Below, in pieces: positions 14,780 to 24,428 of a DNA stretch of 37,156 nt (position 1 is its first letter; the number at the start of each line of letters is the position of its first letter). Position numbers and translations under genes: made by a program. This stretch comes from JAQBRD01 sp041158765. GTDB lineage: Bacteria; Patescibacteriota; Minisyncoccia; Phycocordibacterales; PALSA-1337. The stretch spans positions 1 to 37,156 of the forward strand of contig JBEBAU010000039.1 of NCBI GenBank assembly GCA_041158765.1, read 5' to 3'. The notes beneath the pieces are model-generated. The model was not told the origin of the DNA. It was given only the letters and a program-made list of their open reading frames with translations, and did not search any database.

Positions 14780-17700
14780 ATGTCTAATCAGCCTGAAAAG
14801 AAGCCCGAATCTATTGGTAAATCACCACTTGTTTTGCGTGAGGAAGAAATTCTCGCATTTTGGAATAAGGAGCGTGTATTCGAGCAATCTATAGAGAAGC
14901 CGGCGGGTCTAACTGAGCCGCGAGGGGATTTTGTGTTTTATGATGGACCGCCATTTGCGACAGGTCTTCCGCATTACGGTCACATTCTCGCAGGTACTAT
15001 TAAAGATGCAATTCCTCGATACAAGACGATGCGCGGATATCGTGTTCGTCGTCGTTGGGGTTGGGATTGTCATGGTTTGCCAGTAGAAAATATCATTGAA
15101 AAAGAACTCGGTCTCAAAACCAAAAAAGACATTGTTGCGTACGGTATCGAGAAGTTCAACGAAGCATCACGAGCAAGTGTTATGCGATATGCAGATGAGT
15201 GGAGGAAACTCGTGCCACGCTTCGGTCGTTTCGTAGATATGGACGATGACTATCGTACGATGGATAGTACATATACCGAATCCGTCTGGTGGGCTTTCAA
15301 AAAACTCCATGACAAAAAGCTCATATATGAAGGTTTCAAAGTCATGCAGTTTTGCCCTCGTTGTGAGACATCCCTTTCAAACTTCGAAGTTGCACAAGGC
15401 TACAAAGACATTCCTGATCTTTCAGCATATGTGAAATTCGAACTTGTCGATTCTACTGCGAATTCTGCAAACTCCGGCAAGACACATATTCTCGCGTGGA
15501 CAACAACACCGTGGACATTACCAGGAAACGTCGCTCTCGCAGTTGGAGCTGATATTGACTATGTGAAAGCACAAGTTAAGACCTCGCCAGAGTCTACTGA
15601 GAATCAACCATTCGAAAATTACATTTTTACAAAATCACTTCTCGAAAAAGTTAAAGCAATTTCAAAACTCGATTTCACTATTGTCGCCGAAATGAAGGGA
15701 AGTGAGCTTGTCGGCAAATCATATAAGCCGCCGTTTGAGTACTATACGAGCGACACAACAATCAAGAATCGCGCGAATGGTTGGAAAATGTACCCAGCGG
15801 ACTTCGTCACAACAGAAGATGGTACTGGTGTGGTGCATATTGCGCCAGCATTCGGTGCAGACGATTATGCGCTTTCGGTGAAATATAATCTGCCATTTAT
15901 TCAGCATGTGACAGTGAGCGGTGTGTTCAAAAAAGAGGTGACGGATTTCGCAGGGCAATCGGTGAAACCAAAATCTGAAGCTGGAGAAAAAGATGCACAT
16001 CAGCGAGCTGATATTGAAATTATCAAGAATCTCGCACATCGAGGGCTCCTATTCGGAAAAGAAAAAATCACTCACTCATATCCACATTGCTGGAGATGTG
16101 ATACGCCACTTCTTAATTACGCGACATCATCATGGTTTGTGAAAGTTCCTGAATTCAAAGACAAGCTCGTTGCTGCAAATAAAAAAGTCGCATGGGTGCC
16201 TCACGAAGTGGGTCAGGGGCGTTTTGGAAATTGGTTGGAAGGGGCGCGCGACTGGGCGATCAGCAGATCGCGATTTTGGGGCGCGCCCCTTCCTGTGTGG
16301 AAGGACGAAAAGACTGGTGAGGTCGAAGTTATTGGCTCTATAGCTGATCTCAAATCTCGTATAGCAAACAGCACTACTCATTCAAAAAAGCCAGCGACAA
16401 AAAACACGTATTTTGTCATGCGACACGGTGAAGCTGAAAACAATGTGAAACACATCACCAGCTCAATCGCGACAACACCACATCACCTTACCGAAAAGGG
16501 TCGTGCACAAGCACAAGCGACCGCAGACAAACTCCTTGCTGACGGAACACACTTTGATTTCATAATTACCTCGCCATTTGTTCGCACAAAAGAGACTGCA
16601 GCTATTGTTGCAAAGACGTTGAAAATGGCACCAGAACAGACACGAGAAGACGCACGTATCGCTGAAGTTGATACAGGTACATACAATGGAAAATCAGTTA
16701 CAGACTATCACACTATATTCGAAGGAGCTGATCGTTTCATGAAGAAGCCAGAAGGTGGCGAAAATTTCACCGATGTGAAGCGTCGTGTCGGGGATTTCAT
16801 ATATGATATTGATTCGACCTATTCAAATAAGAAGATTCTCATAGTTACACATGATACGCCGAGTTGGCTGCTATTTGCAGCTGCGACAGGACTTGATGAA
16901 TCTCAGGCGAATGCTTTGCGTGGCACAACGAGATTTTTTATTGAAAATGCGCAGATTCGCCCACTAGATTTCACTCCACTTCCGCACAATCCTGACTATA
17001 CACTCGATCTCCATCGTCCATATATTGATGAAATTGAACTCACATCAAAAGCAGGGAATAAACTCGTGCGAGTTCCTGAGGTTTTTGACTGTTGGTTTGA
17101 ATCAGGATCAATGCCATTTGCAGAAGCACACTATCCATTTGAAACAGACGAATTCGCTCCAGTTACAGGTACTTTCAGTCGTTTATTCAAAAAATCAAAA
17201 GGCTTCCCAGCGCAATTCATTGCAGAAGGAGTGGACCAAACACGAGGATGGTTTTATTCAATGCTTGTACTCGGCGTTGCGCTTTTTGATAAGTCTCCAT
17301 TTGAAAATGTCATCGTGAACGGCACAATTCTCGCTGAAGATGGTGAGAAGATGTCGAAATCAAAAAAGAATTATCCAGATCCAATGGTTGTTGTGGATAA
17401 ATACGGTGCTGATGCGGTGCGTTATTACATGCTCAGCTCTCCGGTTGTTCATGCTCAGGATTTTTGTTTTTCTGAAAAAGGTGTTGATGAAGTTGTGAAG
17501 AAGCACATTGGTCGTCTCAACAACGTCATTTCTTTCTTTGAAATGTATGCCGACAAAAAGGGCACTGGAGAAAGCTTAGCAGAAACAAAGAATTCACATT
17601 CGCAGACAATGAGTACCCACGTGCTCGATCAATGGATACTTCAGCGTCTTTCACAACTGACGAATGAAGTTACTCATTCAATGGAAAGCTACGAGCTCGA

Positions 17701-18523
17701 TAAAGCAACACGACCATTTGCGGATTTTATTGATGATCTCTCAACATGGTATATTCGTCGTTCACGCGATCGTTTCAAAGCAGATCACAACCCCGCTGCA
17801 CAAGCTGACAAGAAAGCCGCACTTGATACAACTCGATATGTACTCGCAACTGTCGCCAAACTCCTCGCTCCATTCATGCCGTTTTTTGCTGAAGATATTT
17901 TTGGTCGTGTGAAATACGCTCACGACCCAATAAGCGTGCATCTATGCGCATGGCCTACCTTGCCAAGAGAACTCGATGTGAAAGCTAGTACCGCAACTAA
18001 TATCATTGAACTTATGGCCGAGGTCCGACGTATTTCATCTCTTGGTCTTGAAGCTCGTTCAAAAGCGAAGATAAATGTACGCCAACCACTTCAAACCCTC
18101 ATGGTGAAGCAGACTTCAGTCAGCAATACACTTTCAAAAATTCCTGAACTCGTAGCTCTGATTACCGATGAAGTAAATGTGAAGAGTGTTGAATGGAAAT
18201 CATCTTTAATAGATGCATCTGGTGTCGAAAAAGGAGTAGAGCTTGATACTACAATCACTGAAAGTCTCAAAGAAGAGGGAGCTGTACGCGACCTTATCCG
18301 TGCAATTCAAGACCTTCGAAAGAAAACAAATCTCACAATAGCCGATATTATTTCACTTGAAATTTTCACAGATATGAATGGCAAAAGCATCATTGAAAAA
18401 AACAGCACAGAACTGAAAAAGATTACCGGCGTCTCTGATATTACTTTTGTTTCATCAGTAGCTGTATCTGCTGAGACAATTTCTATTGGAGGTATGACAT
18501 TTGCAATCTCTATCAAAAAATAG
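14780..18523 (+). CDS. ileS: Isoleucyl-tRNA synthetase with inserted histidine-phosphatase domain
   Basis: 1247 residues, one uninterrupted frame. IleRS of the eukaryote-like type 2: HIGH as HYGH (65-68), WGWDCHGLPVE, CP1 editing segment with TTTPWTLPGN, KMSKS (857-861), and anticodon-binding region to the end. Between EVIGS (516-520) and DLHRPYID (743-750) lies an extra segment of about 215 residues that is a complete histidine-phosphatase/phosphoglycerate-mutase-like domain. It has RHGEAENN with the phospho-acceptor His H549, SPFVRTKETA (R602), an acidic E-x-D region and VTHDTP (H691). All catalytic residues of the phosphatase family appear present. The insertion sits in the connective peptide before the second half of the Rossmann fold, so both domains can fold. 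Without the insert the length is normal for type 2. The recO start overlaps its stop. Confidence 0.95.
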   Translation: MSNQPEKKPESIGKSPLVLREEEILAFWNKERVFEQSIEKPAGLTEPRGDFVFYDGPPFATGLPHYGHILAGTIKDAIPRYKTMRGYRVRRRWGWDCHGLPVENIIEKELGLKTKKDIVAYGIEKFNEASRASVMRYADEWRKLVPRFGRFVDMDDDYRTMDSTYTESVWWAFKKLHDKKLIYEGFKVMQFCPRCETSLSNFEVAQGYKDIPDLSAYVKFELVDSTANSANSGKTHILAWTTTPWTLPGNVALAVGADIDYVKAQVKTSPESTENQPFENYIFTKSLLEKVKAISKLDFTIVAEMKGSELVGKSYKPPFEYYTSDTTIKNRANGWKMYPADFVTTEDGTGVVHIAPAFGADDYALSVKYNLPFIQHVTVSGVFKKEVTDFAGQSVKPKSEAGEKDAHQRADIEIIKNLAHRGLLFGKEKITHSYPHCWRCDTPLLNYATSSWFVKVPEFKDKLVAANKKVAWVPHEVGQGRFGNWLEGARDWAISRSRFWGAPLPVWKDEKTGEVEVIGSIADLKSRIANSTTHSKKPATKNTYFVMRHGEAENNVKHITSSIATTPHHLTEKGRAQAQATADKLLADGTHFDFIITSPFVRTKETAAIVAKTLKMAPEQTREDARIAEVDTGTYNGKSVTDYHTIFEGADRFMKKPEGGENFTDVKRRVGDFIYDIDSTYSNKKILIVTHDTPSWLLFAAATGLDESQANALRGTTRFFIENAQIRPLDFTPLPHNPDYTLDLHRPYIDEIELTSKAGNKLVRVPEVFDCWFESGSMPFAEAHYPFETDEFAPVTGTFSRLFKKSKGFPAQFIAEGVDQTRGWFYSMLVLGVALFDKSPFENVIVNGTILAEDGEKMSKSKKNYPDPMVVVDKYGADAVRYYMLSSPVVHAQDFCFSEKGVDEVVKKHIGRLNNVISFFEMYADKKGTGESLAETKNSHSQTMSTHVLDQWILQRLSQLTNEVTHSMESYELDKATRPFADFIDDLSTWYIRRSRDRFKADHNPAAQADKKAALDTTRYVLATVAKLLAPFMPFFAEDIFGRVKYAHDPISVHLCAWPTLPRELDVKASTATNIIELMAEVRRISSLGLEARSKAKINVRQPLQTLMVKQTSVSNTLSKIPELVALITDEVNVKSVEWKSSLIDASGVEKGVELDTTITESLKEEGAVRDLIRAIQDLRKKTNLTIADIISLEIFTDMNGKSIIEKNSTELKKITGVSDITFVSSVAVSAETISIGGMTFAISIKK

Positions 18524-19161
18524 TGTCGCATCATATATATACAACCCCCGGTTTCATTATTGATAGCCGAGCGAGTGGCGAGGCAGGGAGATTATTGTAC
18601 ATATATACTCGTGATCTCGGTCTGGTACTCGCAGTTGCGCAAGGAGTGCGTCTCGATGTATCGAAACTTAGATATCATACGCAAGACTTTTCGTATGCGA
18701 CGTTTTCGCTTGTTCGTGGGAAGGAAATGTGGAGATTGACTGGTGTGACGCCTATTTCAGATGAAAATCAAATTTCACATCAAGTATCAAAAAAAGAAAT
18801 AGGTACAATAGGTGAAATAGAAACACTCCGTGCTCGAGTATTCAGCCTACTCAAACGACTCCTCCACGGTGAAGAGGCGAATGAAATGTTGTTCTCGATT
18901 CTAGTCGGATTCAATGAATATATTACAAAAGGCAATGTTGACCCTGCTGATATTGAATATATTGAGTGTATTGTAGTGCTCAGAATTCTATATGTACTTG
19001 GCTATATGGAGCATACTTCAAAAGAGAATGGAGAGCTCGCTGTATTCTTTTCAGATACGACACTGACCGAATGGTCACCAAGCATGCTTGTGGATATGAA
19101 ACGAGCTCGACCACTTGCGATTCGTATCATCAATGAAGGCCTCAAGGCAAGCCAATTGTAG
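18523..19161 (+). CDS. recO: DNA repair protein RecO
   Basis: Mediator that helps load RecA on SSB-coated DNA in the RecFOR pathway. 212 residues, somewhat shorter than the usual 240-250. The N-terminal OB-fold reads YTTPGFIIDSR..EAGRLLYIYTRDLGLVLAVAQGVR, the typical RecO opening, followed by a helical domain. The zinc-finger cysteines found in many RecO are absent. The GTG start at 18523 overlaps the ileS stop (TAGTG), indicating coupled translation. Confidence 0.85.
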   Translation: MSHHIYTTPGFIIDSRASGEAGRLLYIYTRDLGLVLAVAQGVRLDVSKLRYHTQDFSYATFSLVRGKEMWRLTGVTPISDENQISHQVSKKEIGTIGEIETLRARVFSLLKRLLHGEEANEMLFSILVGFNEYITKGNVDPADIEYIECIVVLRILYVLGYMEHTSKENGELAVFFSDTTLTEWSPSMLVDMKRARPLAIRIINEGLKASQL

Positions 19162-19185
19162 GGTGCCAATGTGGTATACTATAAT
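19156..19185 (+). promoter_or_regulatory. Promoter of the 19191 gene
   Basis: TTGTAG (19156-19161, the last codon and stop of recO), an 18-nt spacer and TATAAT (19180-19185), ending 5 nt before the ATG: leaderless. Confidence 0.5.
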
Positions 19186-19190
19186 CCTCT

Positions 19191-21137
19191 ATGGCTCCGG
19201 ACAAAAGCAAGATTGAAGAATTGAAAAAGTCCCTATATTCACGTACTGCACAGGATATTCGTCCCAAGCATGCGGTGCATTTTCATCAACAAGAATTCGA
19301 AGTAAAAACCGGTTGGGATGAACCCCAAAAGATTCTTGATGATGCTCAGTCTGTCCAAACTGAGCTTAATGATCATTATGAAGACCACTCTATGTCATTT
19401 TTTACAAAACTATTAATTGCTTCAGGTATCTTTTTCCTCATTGCTCTCGGTATTGGAGGATATCTGGTTTTGAATGGTTCCAATATTGTGTCTGCAAATA
19501 ATGTGGATATTCAGGTTTCGGGTCCCGTATCTGTTGCTGGGGGAGACCCATTGTCTCTCGGTGTACAAGTTGTGAACAAAAACAATGTAGAGCTCACAGT
19601 TGTGGATCTCACGGTTGATTTCCCAGATGGCACTGCAAATCCTGATGATGTAAGCAAGTCTCTCACAACCTATCAACAGCTCATGGATGATATTGCTCCC
19701 GGTGGCATGAGTCAGAAGACTGTGCGAGCAGCGCTCTTCGGAGAAGAAAACAGCAAAAAAGAGATTCTTGTGAAGGTGCAATATCGAGTTCCAGGATCGA
19801 ATGCCATCTTCTACAAAGAAAAGACATATGAAGTGCTCATCAGTTCATCTCCGCTTTCAATAAAAGTTGATTCGTACGGCGAAGTTAATTCGGGTCAAGA
19901 ATTCGATACAACGGTAACACTCACATCTAATTCAAAAGACATATTGAAGAATCTCGTGCTCAAGGGTACATATCCGACTGGTTTCACTTTCATCTCTTCA
20001 AATCTTCAGACTTCTGGAAATAATGCAACATGGAAAATCGGCGATCTTCCTCCAAAAAGCAAAAAGACTATTGTTATCAAAGGCCGTCTCGACGGACAGG
20101 ATGATGAAGACCGAATATTCAGATTTATTTCAGGAGCTGCAAGTGCGAAGAACGATAAGACTATCGGTACACAATATATTGCTGGCATGAATGAGGTGAA
20201 AATCAAGAAGCCATTCTTGAGTGTTGGAGTTGAGCTCGATGGAGATTCAACGAATGAAACACATATCAGTTCTTTTGATAATCCAATAGAAGTAGAGGTC
20301 TCTTGGTTTAATAATCTCGAATCTTCTGTTATTGATGGTGAAATCCATGTGAAGCTTTCGGGAAACGCTTTTGATAAGGTTGCTGTTTCACCCGGACAAG
20401 GTTTCTATCAATCAGCAAATAATGAAATTATCTGGAACAAGATAACAACACCAGATCTTTCAACAATTGATGCTGGAGGTAGCGGCAAAGTCATATTCAC
20501 CGTAACACCAAAAAATCCAAAAAATTCAGTTCGACCAATTACCAATCCCGAAATGAATATTAGTGTTTCAGTGAAGGGTAATCGAATTTCTGAAGCCAAT
20601 GTGCCAGAAGCAATTTCTTCAAGTGCATCACGTCACATTGCAATTGCTCCGGATGTGAATATTTCAGGACAGATTGTCCGATCAATTGGCCCATTCGTAA
20701 ATACTGGACCAATTCCACCGCAAGCAGAAAAAGAGACAACATATACCGTGCTTTGGACTGTATATAACACATCAAGTGATGCTTCTAATGCACAGGTTGT
20801 TGCAACATTGCCTGCATATGTGAAATGGGGAGGCAAGGTAAGTCCCGAAGATGAAGCGGTCACATTCAATAGCGTGAATGGACAAGTAACATGGAATATT
20901 GGTAATGTACCCGCATACACAGGATCATCCGCAACCAAGAAGACCGTAGCATTCCAGGTAATACTTACTCCATCAGTGGCACAAGTCGGAGCCGAACTTA
21001 CACTGATAAATCAAGCTACACTTACTGCAACGGATAATTTCACTGGTGTTTCACTTAAGAGCACTCAAGAAGCCCGAGGAACAGCACTTGGTAGTGATCC
21101 AGCATTCAAGACGGGGGATGAACGTGTGGTACAGTAA
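19191..21137 (+). CDS. Membrane-anchored surface protein with DUF11-like beta-sandwich repeats
   Basis: 648 residues. A cytoplasmic, charged N-terminus (1-68) is followed by one membrane helix (about 71-95), so the large remainder faces outside. The extracellular part contains several beta-sandwich units of the DUF11/CARDB kind, with repeated patterns such as TVTLTSNSKDILKNLVLKGTYP, a W-x-I-G-x-L/V-P motif (WKIGDLPP, WNIGNVPA) and T-L-T-A-T-D near the end. Such proteins are common on CPR cells and are thought to be structural or adhesive. No enzymatic motif seen. It carries its own leaderless promoter. Confidence 0.8.
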   Translation: MAPDKSKIEELKKSLYSRTAQDIRPKHAVHFHQQEFEVKTGWDEPQKILDDAQSVQTELNDHYEDHSMSFFTKLLIASGIFFLIALGIGGYLVLNGSNIVSANNVDIQVSGPVSVAGGDPLSLGVQVVNKNNVELTVVDLTVDFPDGTANPDDVSKSLTTYQQLMDDIAPGGMSQKTVRAALFGEENSKKEILVKVQYRVPGSNAIFYKEKTYEVLISSSPLSIKVDSYGEVNSGQEFDTTVTLTSNSKDILKNLVLKGTYPTGFTFISSNLQTSGNNATWKIGDLPPKSKKTIVIKGRLDGQDDEDRIFRFISGAASAKNDKTIGTQYIAGMNEVKIKKPFLSVGVELDGDSTNETHISSFDNPIEVEVSWFNNLESSVIDGEIHVKLSGNAFDKVAVSPGQGFYQSANNEIIWNKITTPDLSTIDAGGSGKVIFTVTPKNPKNSVRPITNPEMNISVSVKGNRISEANVPEAISSSASRHIAIAPDVNISGQIVRSIGPFVNTGPIPPQAEKETTYTVLWTVYNTSSDASNAQVVATLPAYVKWGGKVSPEDEAVTFNSVNGQVTWNIGNVPAYTGSSATKKTVAFQVILTPSVAQVGAELTLINQATLTATDNFTGVSLKSTQEARGTALGSDPAFKTGDERVVQ

Positions 21138-21161
21138 CTATCGTATTAAATTCAAAACACA

Positions 21162-22601
21162 ATGTCTGAAAAAAAGGCCACGGCCGCAACAACTGAAAAT
21201 AAGATGGAAAAAGTCGTTTCACTCACGAAGCGTCGAGGTTTCATATATCAAGGTTCCGAAATATACGGTGGTCTTGCGGGAACATGGGATTTTGGTCCAT
21301 ACGGTGTGACACTCAAAAACAATATCAAAGCACTCTGGTGGAAGCGTTTTGTCGAAGACCGCGAAGATATGTATGGTGTTGATGCGGCAATTCTCATGAA
21401 TCAGAATGTATGGAAAGCAAGCGGTCACGTTGCAACGTTCTCTGATCCTTTGGTTGAAGATGTGAAAACGAAGAAGCGATATCGAGCAGACCATCTTCTT
21501 GAACAGCTCGGTATTGATCCAAAAGGCATGAAAGATGCTGATATTGATGCACTTATCAAAGAAAAGAAGCTTAAGAGTCCAGATGGTAATGCACTCGGTG
21601 ATGTTGGTCGTTTCAATATGATGTTCAAGACACACATTGGTGCACAGGTGACTGAGGAGTCGGTTTCATATCTTCGTCCCGAGACTGCACAAGGAATGTT
21701 TGTGAATTTCAAGAATGTGAAAGATTCTTGTAATCCAAAGTTGCCATTCGGTCTTGCACAAATTGGTAAGGCTTTCAGAAATGAGATTGCTCCACGCGAT
21801 TTTATTTTCCGTCTTCGAGAGTTGGAACAAATGGAGATTGAGTATTTTGTGAAGCCTACAGAATGGGAGACTACATTCGAACATTTCCGCAAAGAAATGC
21901 ATTCTTTCACGCAGGATATTGGTCTTGATTCAACACATGTTCATGAGCTCGAAATCGCTCCAGCAGATCTCGCACATTATTCGAAGCGAACGATTGACTT
22001 CGAATTCGATTATCCATTCGGCCGAAAGGAGCTCTATGGTCTTGCATATCGTACTGATTTTGATTTGAAACAACACAGTGAGGCATCGAAGGTTGACCTG
22101 TCGTATTTTGATGAAGAAACTAAGACTCGTTTTATTCCACATTGTATTGAGCCGTCATTTGGTGTTGATCGTACGATTCTTGCTGTGCTTACAGATGCAT
22201 ATCATGAAGATGAAATGGGGGCAGCAGGCGAGGCGGGTGAAGCGGGTGAGAAGCGTGTTTTCTTGAAACTTTCACCAAAAATTGCTCCAGTGAAGGTCGC
22301 AGTATTCCCATTATTGAAAAACAAGCCAGCACTTGTCGAAGCTGCTCGCGCTCTTTATGCTACGCTCAAAAAAGAGCTCGCAGCTGTCGGTATTCACGGT
22401 GTAGAATTTGATGATAATGGCAATATCGGTAAGCGCTATCGCCGACAAGATGAAATTGGTACACCGTTCTGCGTGACGGTAGACTTTGATTCTATTGAAA
22501 AGGGTGCTGGAGTTACTGTGCGTGAACGAGATAGTGGAACACAAACACGAATGAGTGAGACAGAGCTTATTGTGCACATCAAGTCACATATTATTGGATA
22601 A
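21162..22601 (+). CDS. glyS: Glycyl-tRNA synthetase (alpha2, eukaryote/archaea-type class II)
   Basis: 479 residues. It starts with KRRGFIYQGSEIYGG and GTWDFGPYGV, the signature of the dimeric GlyRS. Class II motif 2 is around FRNEIAPRDFIFRLRELEQMEIEYF, and motif 3 ends CIEPSFGVDRTI. The anticodon domain (about 375-479) includes APVKVAVFPL and DDNGNIGKRYRRQDEIGTP. It is not the alpha2beta2 form of most bacteria. The gene starts 24 nt after the surface-protein gene. Confidence 0.96.
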   Translation: MSEKKATAATTENKMEKVVSLTKRRGFIYQGSEIYGGLAGTWDFGPYGVTLKNNIKALWWKRFVEDREDMYGVDAAILMNQNVWKASGHVATFSDPLVEDVKTKKRYRADHLLEQLGIDPKGMKDADIDALIKEKKLKSPDGNALGDVGRFNMMFKTHIGAQVTEESVSYLRPETAQGMFVNFKNVKDSCNPKLPFGLAQIGKAFRNEIAPRDFIFRLRELEQMEIEYFVKPTEWETTFEHFRKEMHSFTQDIGLDSTHVHELEIAPADLAHYSKRTIDFEFDYPFGRKELYGLAYRTDFDLKQHSEASKVDLSYFDEETKTRFIPHCIEPSFGVDRTILAVLTDAYHEDEMGAAGEAGEAGEKRVFLKLSPKIAPVKVAVFPLLKNKPALVEAARALYATLKKELAAVGIHGVEFDDNGNIGKRYRRQDEIGTPFCVTVDFDSIEKGAGVTVRERDSGTQTRMSETELIVHIKSHIIG

Positions 22602-22649
22602 GAGAAGCATTTTACTCATGAGGTTTTAGTTTTTGATTTGTTTTTCTGC

Positions 22650-22678
22650 TTGCAAATTCAGGGATTCGGCGCTATTTT
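22650..22678 (+). promoter_or_regulatory. Promoter of the 22721 gene
   Basis: TTGCAA (22650-22655), 17 nt, TATTTT (22673-22678). The leader of about 35 nt contains a small hairpin GATTCA/TGAATC. No clear Shine-Dalgarno site precedes the ATG. Confidence 0.5.
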
Positions 22679-22720
22679 GTGTAGTAAAGATTCATAGTGA
22701 ATCATTGAGAAAAAGTTCTT

Positions 22721-23032
22721 ATGAAAACACATGTAGCGTTTATCATGCAAACCACGGTTGGCGCTAATGCGTCTGGCAAAAATCAGGTATCTTGTCGTGC
22801 GTATCTGGTGGACGAAATTGAACTGGAAATGATGCAAAAGGGCGAGTGGGACAAAAACCTTCCATTCGTCAGGGGTGAATTAGCTGGAGCGATTGGGCTT
22901 CAAAACCCAGAATATTGGGCAGCCCTCCGTGTCATTTCTGGCGATTCTCCACTCAGGCTTCTTGAGTTGCTTGAAAAAGCCTTCGAATCTGGTTTCGTGG
23001 TTAAGTCTGCACCTTCGTCGGTTAAAGCCTAG
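22721..23032 (+). CDS. Small protein of unknown function
   Basis: 103 residues, soluble, no signal peptide. No family recognised. The N-terminal half looks beta-rich (THVAFIMQTTVGANASG), the C-terminal half helical (LRLLELLEKAFESGF). It has its own promoter, and its stop codon lies inside the terminator hairpin, a compact one-gene unit resembling the 13950, 30212 and 30609 units. Confidence 0.65.
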   Translation: MKTHVAFIMQTTVGANASGKNQVSCRAYLVDEIELEMMQKGEWDKNLPFVRGELAGAIGLQNPEYWAALRVISGDSPLRLLELLEKAFESGFVVKSAPSSVKA

Positions 23033-23059
23033 TAACATCTTCTCACGAAGGTGTTTTTT
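23010..23059 (+). terminator. Terminator of the 22721 gene
   Basis: CACCTTCG (23010-23017) pairs with CGAAGGTG (23046-23053), followed by six T. The stop codon (23030-23032) is in the loop. Confidence 0.75.
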
Positions 23060-23118
23060 ATTTGTAGTTTGTAGGTGTGCCATTGCTTGTGGCGCTAGTC
23101 GCGTGGTACATTTCTTGT

Positions 23119-24387
23119 ATGAAATACAATAAAAGCATTCTCAAAAATGGCTTGCGACTCGTGACGGTACCAATCGAAGGGAACCCTGCAGTTACTGTGC
23201 TCGTATTTGTTGAGGCTGGTTCAAAGTATGAGACAAAAAGAGAGAGTGGTATATCGCATTTCCTCGAACATATGGTTTTCAAGGGCACGACCAAGCGTCC
23301 GCAAGCATCTCTGATTTCACGCGAGCTTGATTCTATTGGTGCACACTACAATGCATTCACAGGACAAGAATTCACTGGATATTATGCCAAGGTTGATAAG
23401 CGTCATACAGCGCTTGCACTCGATATTGTTTCAGATATGTATGTAGATCCACTACTTCCTACAACTGAAATTGAAAAAGAGAAGGGTGTTATTATCGAAG
23501 AGCTTCGAATGTATCAGGATATGCCTCACCGTCATGTGCAGGATCTTTTCATCGAGCTTGTATATGGAGATCAGCCTGCTGGTTGGAGAATCGTAGGTAA
23601 TGAAGACACCGTGAAGAGTTTCACCCGTGAAGACTTCGTTGATTATCGCTCACGTCATTATGTCGCTCCCGCTACGACTGTTATCGTCTCAGGTTCATTT
23701 GATGAAACAACAATTGCTGCAGATGTTGAAAAAGCCTTTTCAAAAATTGCTGGTACTGCAAAAGCTCTGAAGACAAAAGTTGCCGAAGCCCAGACTGCTC
23801 CGGCTGCAAAAGTGCATTTTCGTGAGACTGATCAGACACATCTCGTACTCGGTGTGCGTTCATTCGATATGTTCAGCAAATACGATCCAGCTCTCAAAGT
23901 TCTCTCAACGGTGCTTGGTCGTGGTATGAGTTCACGTCTCTTCACCAAGCTTCGTGATGAAATGGGTGTTTGTTATTACGTGAATGCAGATCATGATACA
24001 TATACTGATACGGGACTTTTCACAGTCTCTGCTGGTGTTGATAATAAGCGTGTCGAAGAAGTGATCGGTGTCATTATGGGGGAGTTACGACGTCTCACCA
24101 CCGAACTTGTGCCATCCGCTGAGCTCCAAAAAGCAAAAGATTTCATGCTCGGTACTACCGTGCTCGGTCTCGAAACATCTGATTCGCAAGCAGAGTTTTT
24201 TGGTATGCAAGAAATATTGCGAGGAAAGATTCGTTCTTTTGATGAAATTTCAGCTGAAATACTTGCTGTCACAGCAGAAGATTTACAGAATGTCGCAAAA
24301 CTCATATTCACTGATGCAGGACTCAATCTTGCGCTCGTCGGGCGATATCAGAATGCCGATACGTTCATGCCACTTCTCAAGTTTTAG
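23119..24387 (+). CDS. M16-family zinc peptidase (processing-peptidase-like)
   Basis: 422 residues from ATG 23119. The start is chosen because MKYNKSILKNGLRLVTVP is the typical M16 opening; an in-frame start at 23077 would only add a short hydrophobic tail. The inverted zinc motif is HFLEH (H47, E50, H51), with the third ligand in the EE pair at 127-128. Family features are HYNAFTGQEFTGYYAK and, in the second domain, VLGVRSFD and GLFTVSAGV. It resembles the single-chain bacterial homologues of mitochondrial processing peptidase (YmxG/PqqL group). No signal peptide, so cytoplasmic. The likely role is degradation or trimming of small peptides. Confidence 0.92.
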   Translation: MKYNKSILKNGLRLVTVPIEGNPAVTVLVFVEAGSKYETKRESGISHFLEHMVFKGTTKRPQASLISRELDSIGAHYNAFTGQEFTGYYAKVDKRHTALALDIVSDMYVDPLLPTTEIEKEKGVIIEELRMYQDMPHRHVQDLFIELVYGDQPAGWRIVGNEDTVKSFTREDFVDYRSRHYVAPATTVIVSGSFDETTIAADVEKAFSKIAGTAKALKTKVAEAQTAPAAKVHFRETDQTHLVLGVRSFDMFSKYDPALKVLSTVLGRGMSSRLFTKLRDEMGVCYYVNADHDTYTDTGLFTVSAGVDNKRVEEVIGVIMGELRRLTTELVPSAELQKAKDFMLGTTVLGLETSDSQAEFFGMQEILRGKIRSFDEISAEILAVTAEDLQNVAKLIFTDAGLNLALVGRYQNADTFMPLLKF

Positions 24388-24428
24388 CTTTTCTCGTCAA
24401 AATAGTCCCTTGCGTGTATACTAGCGAC

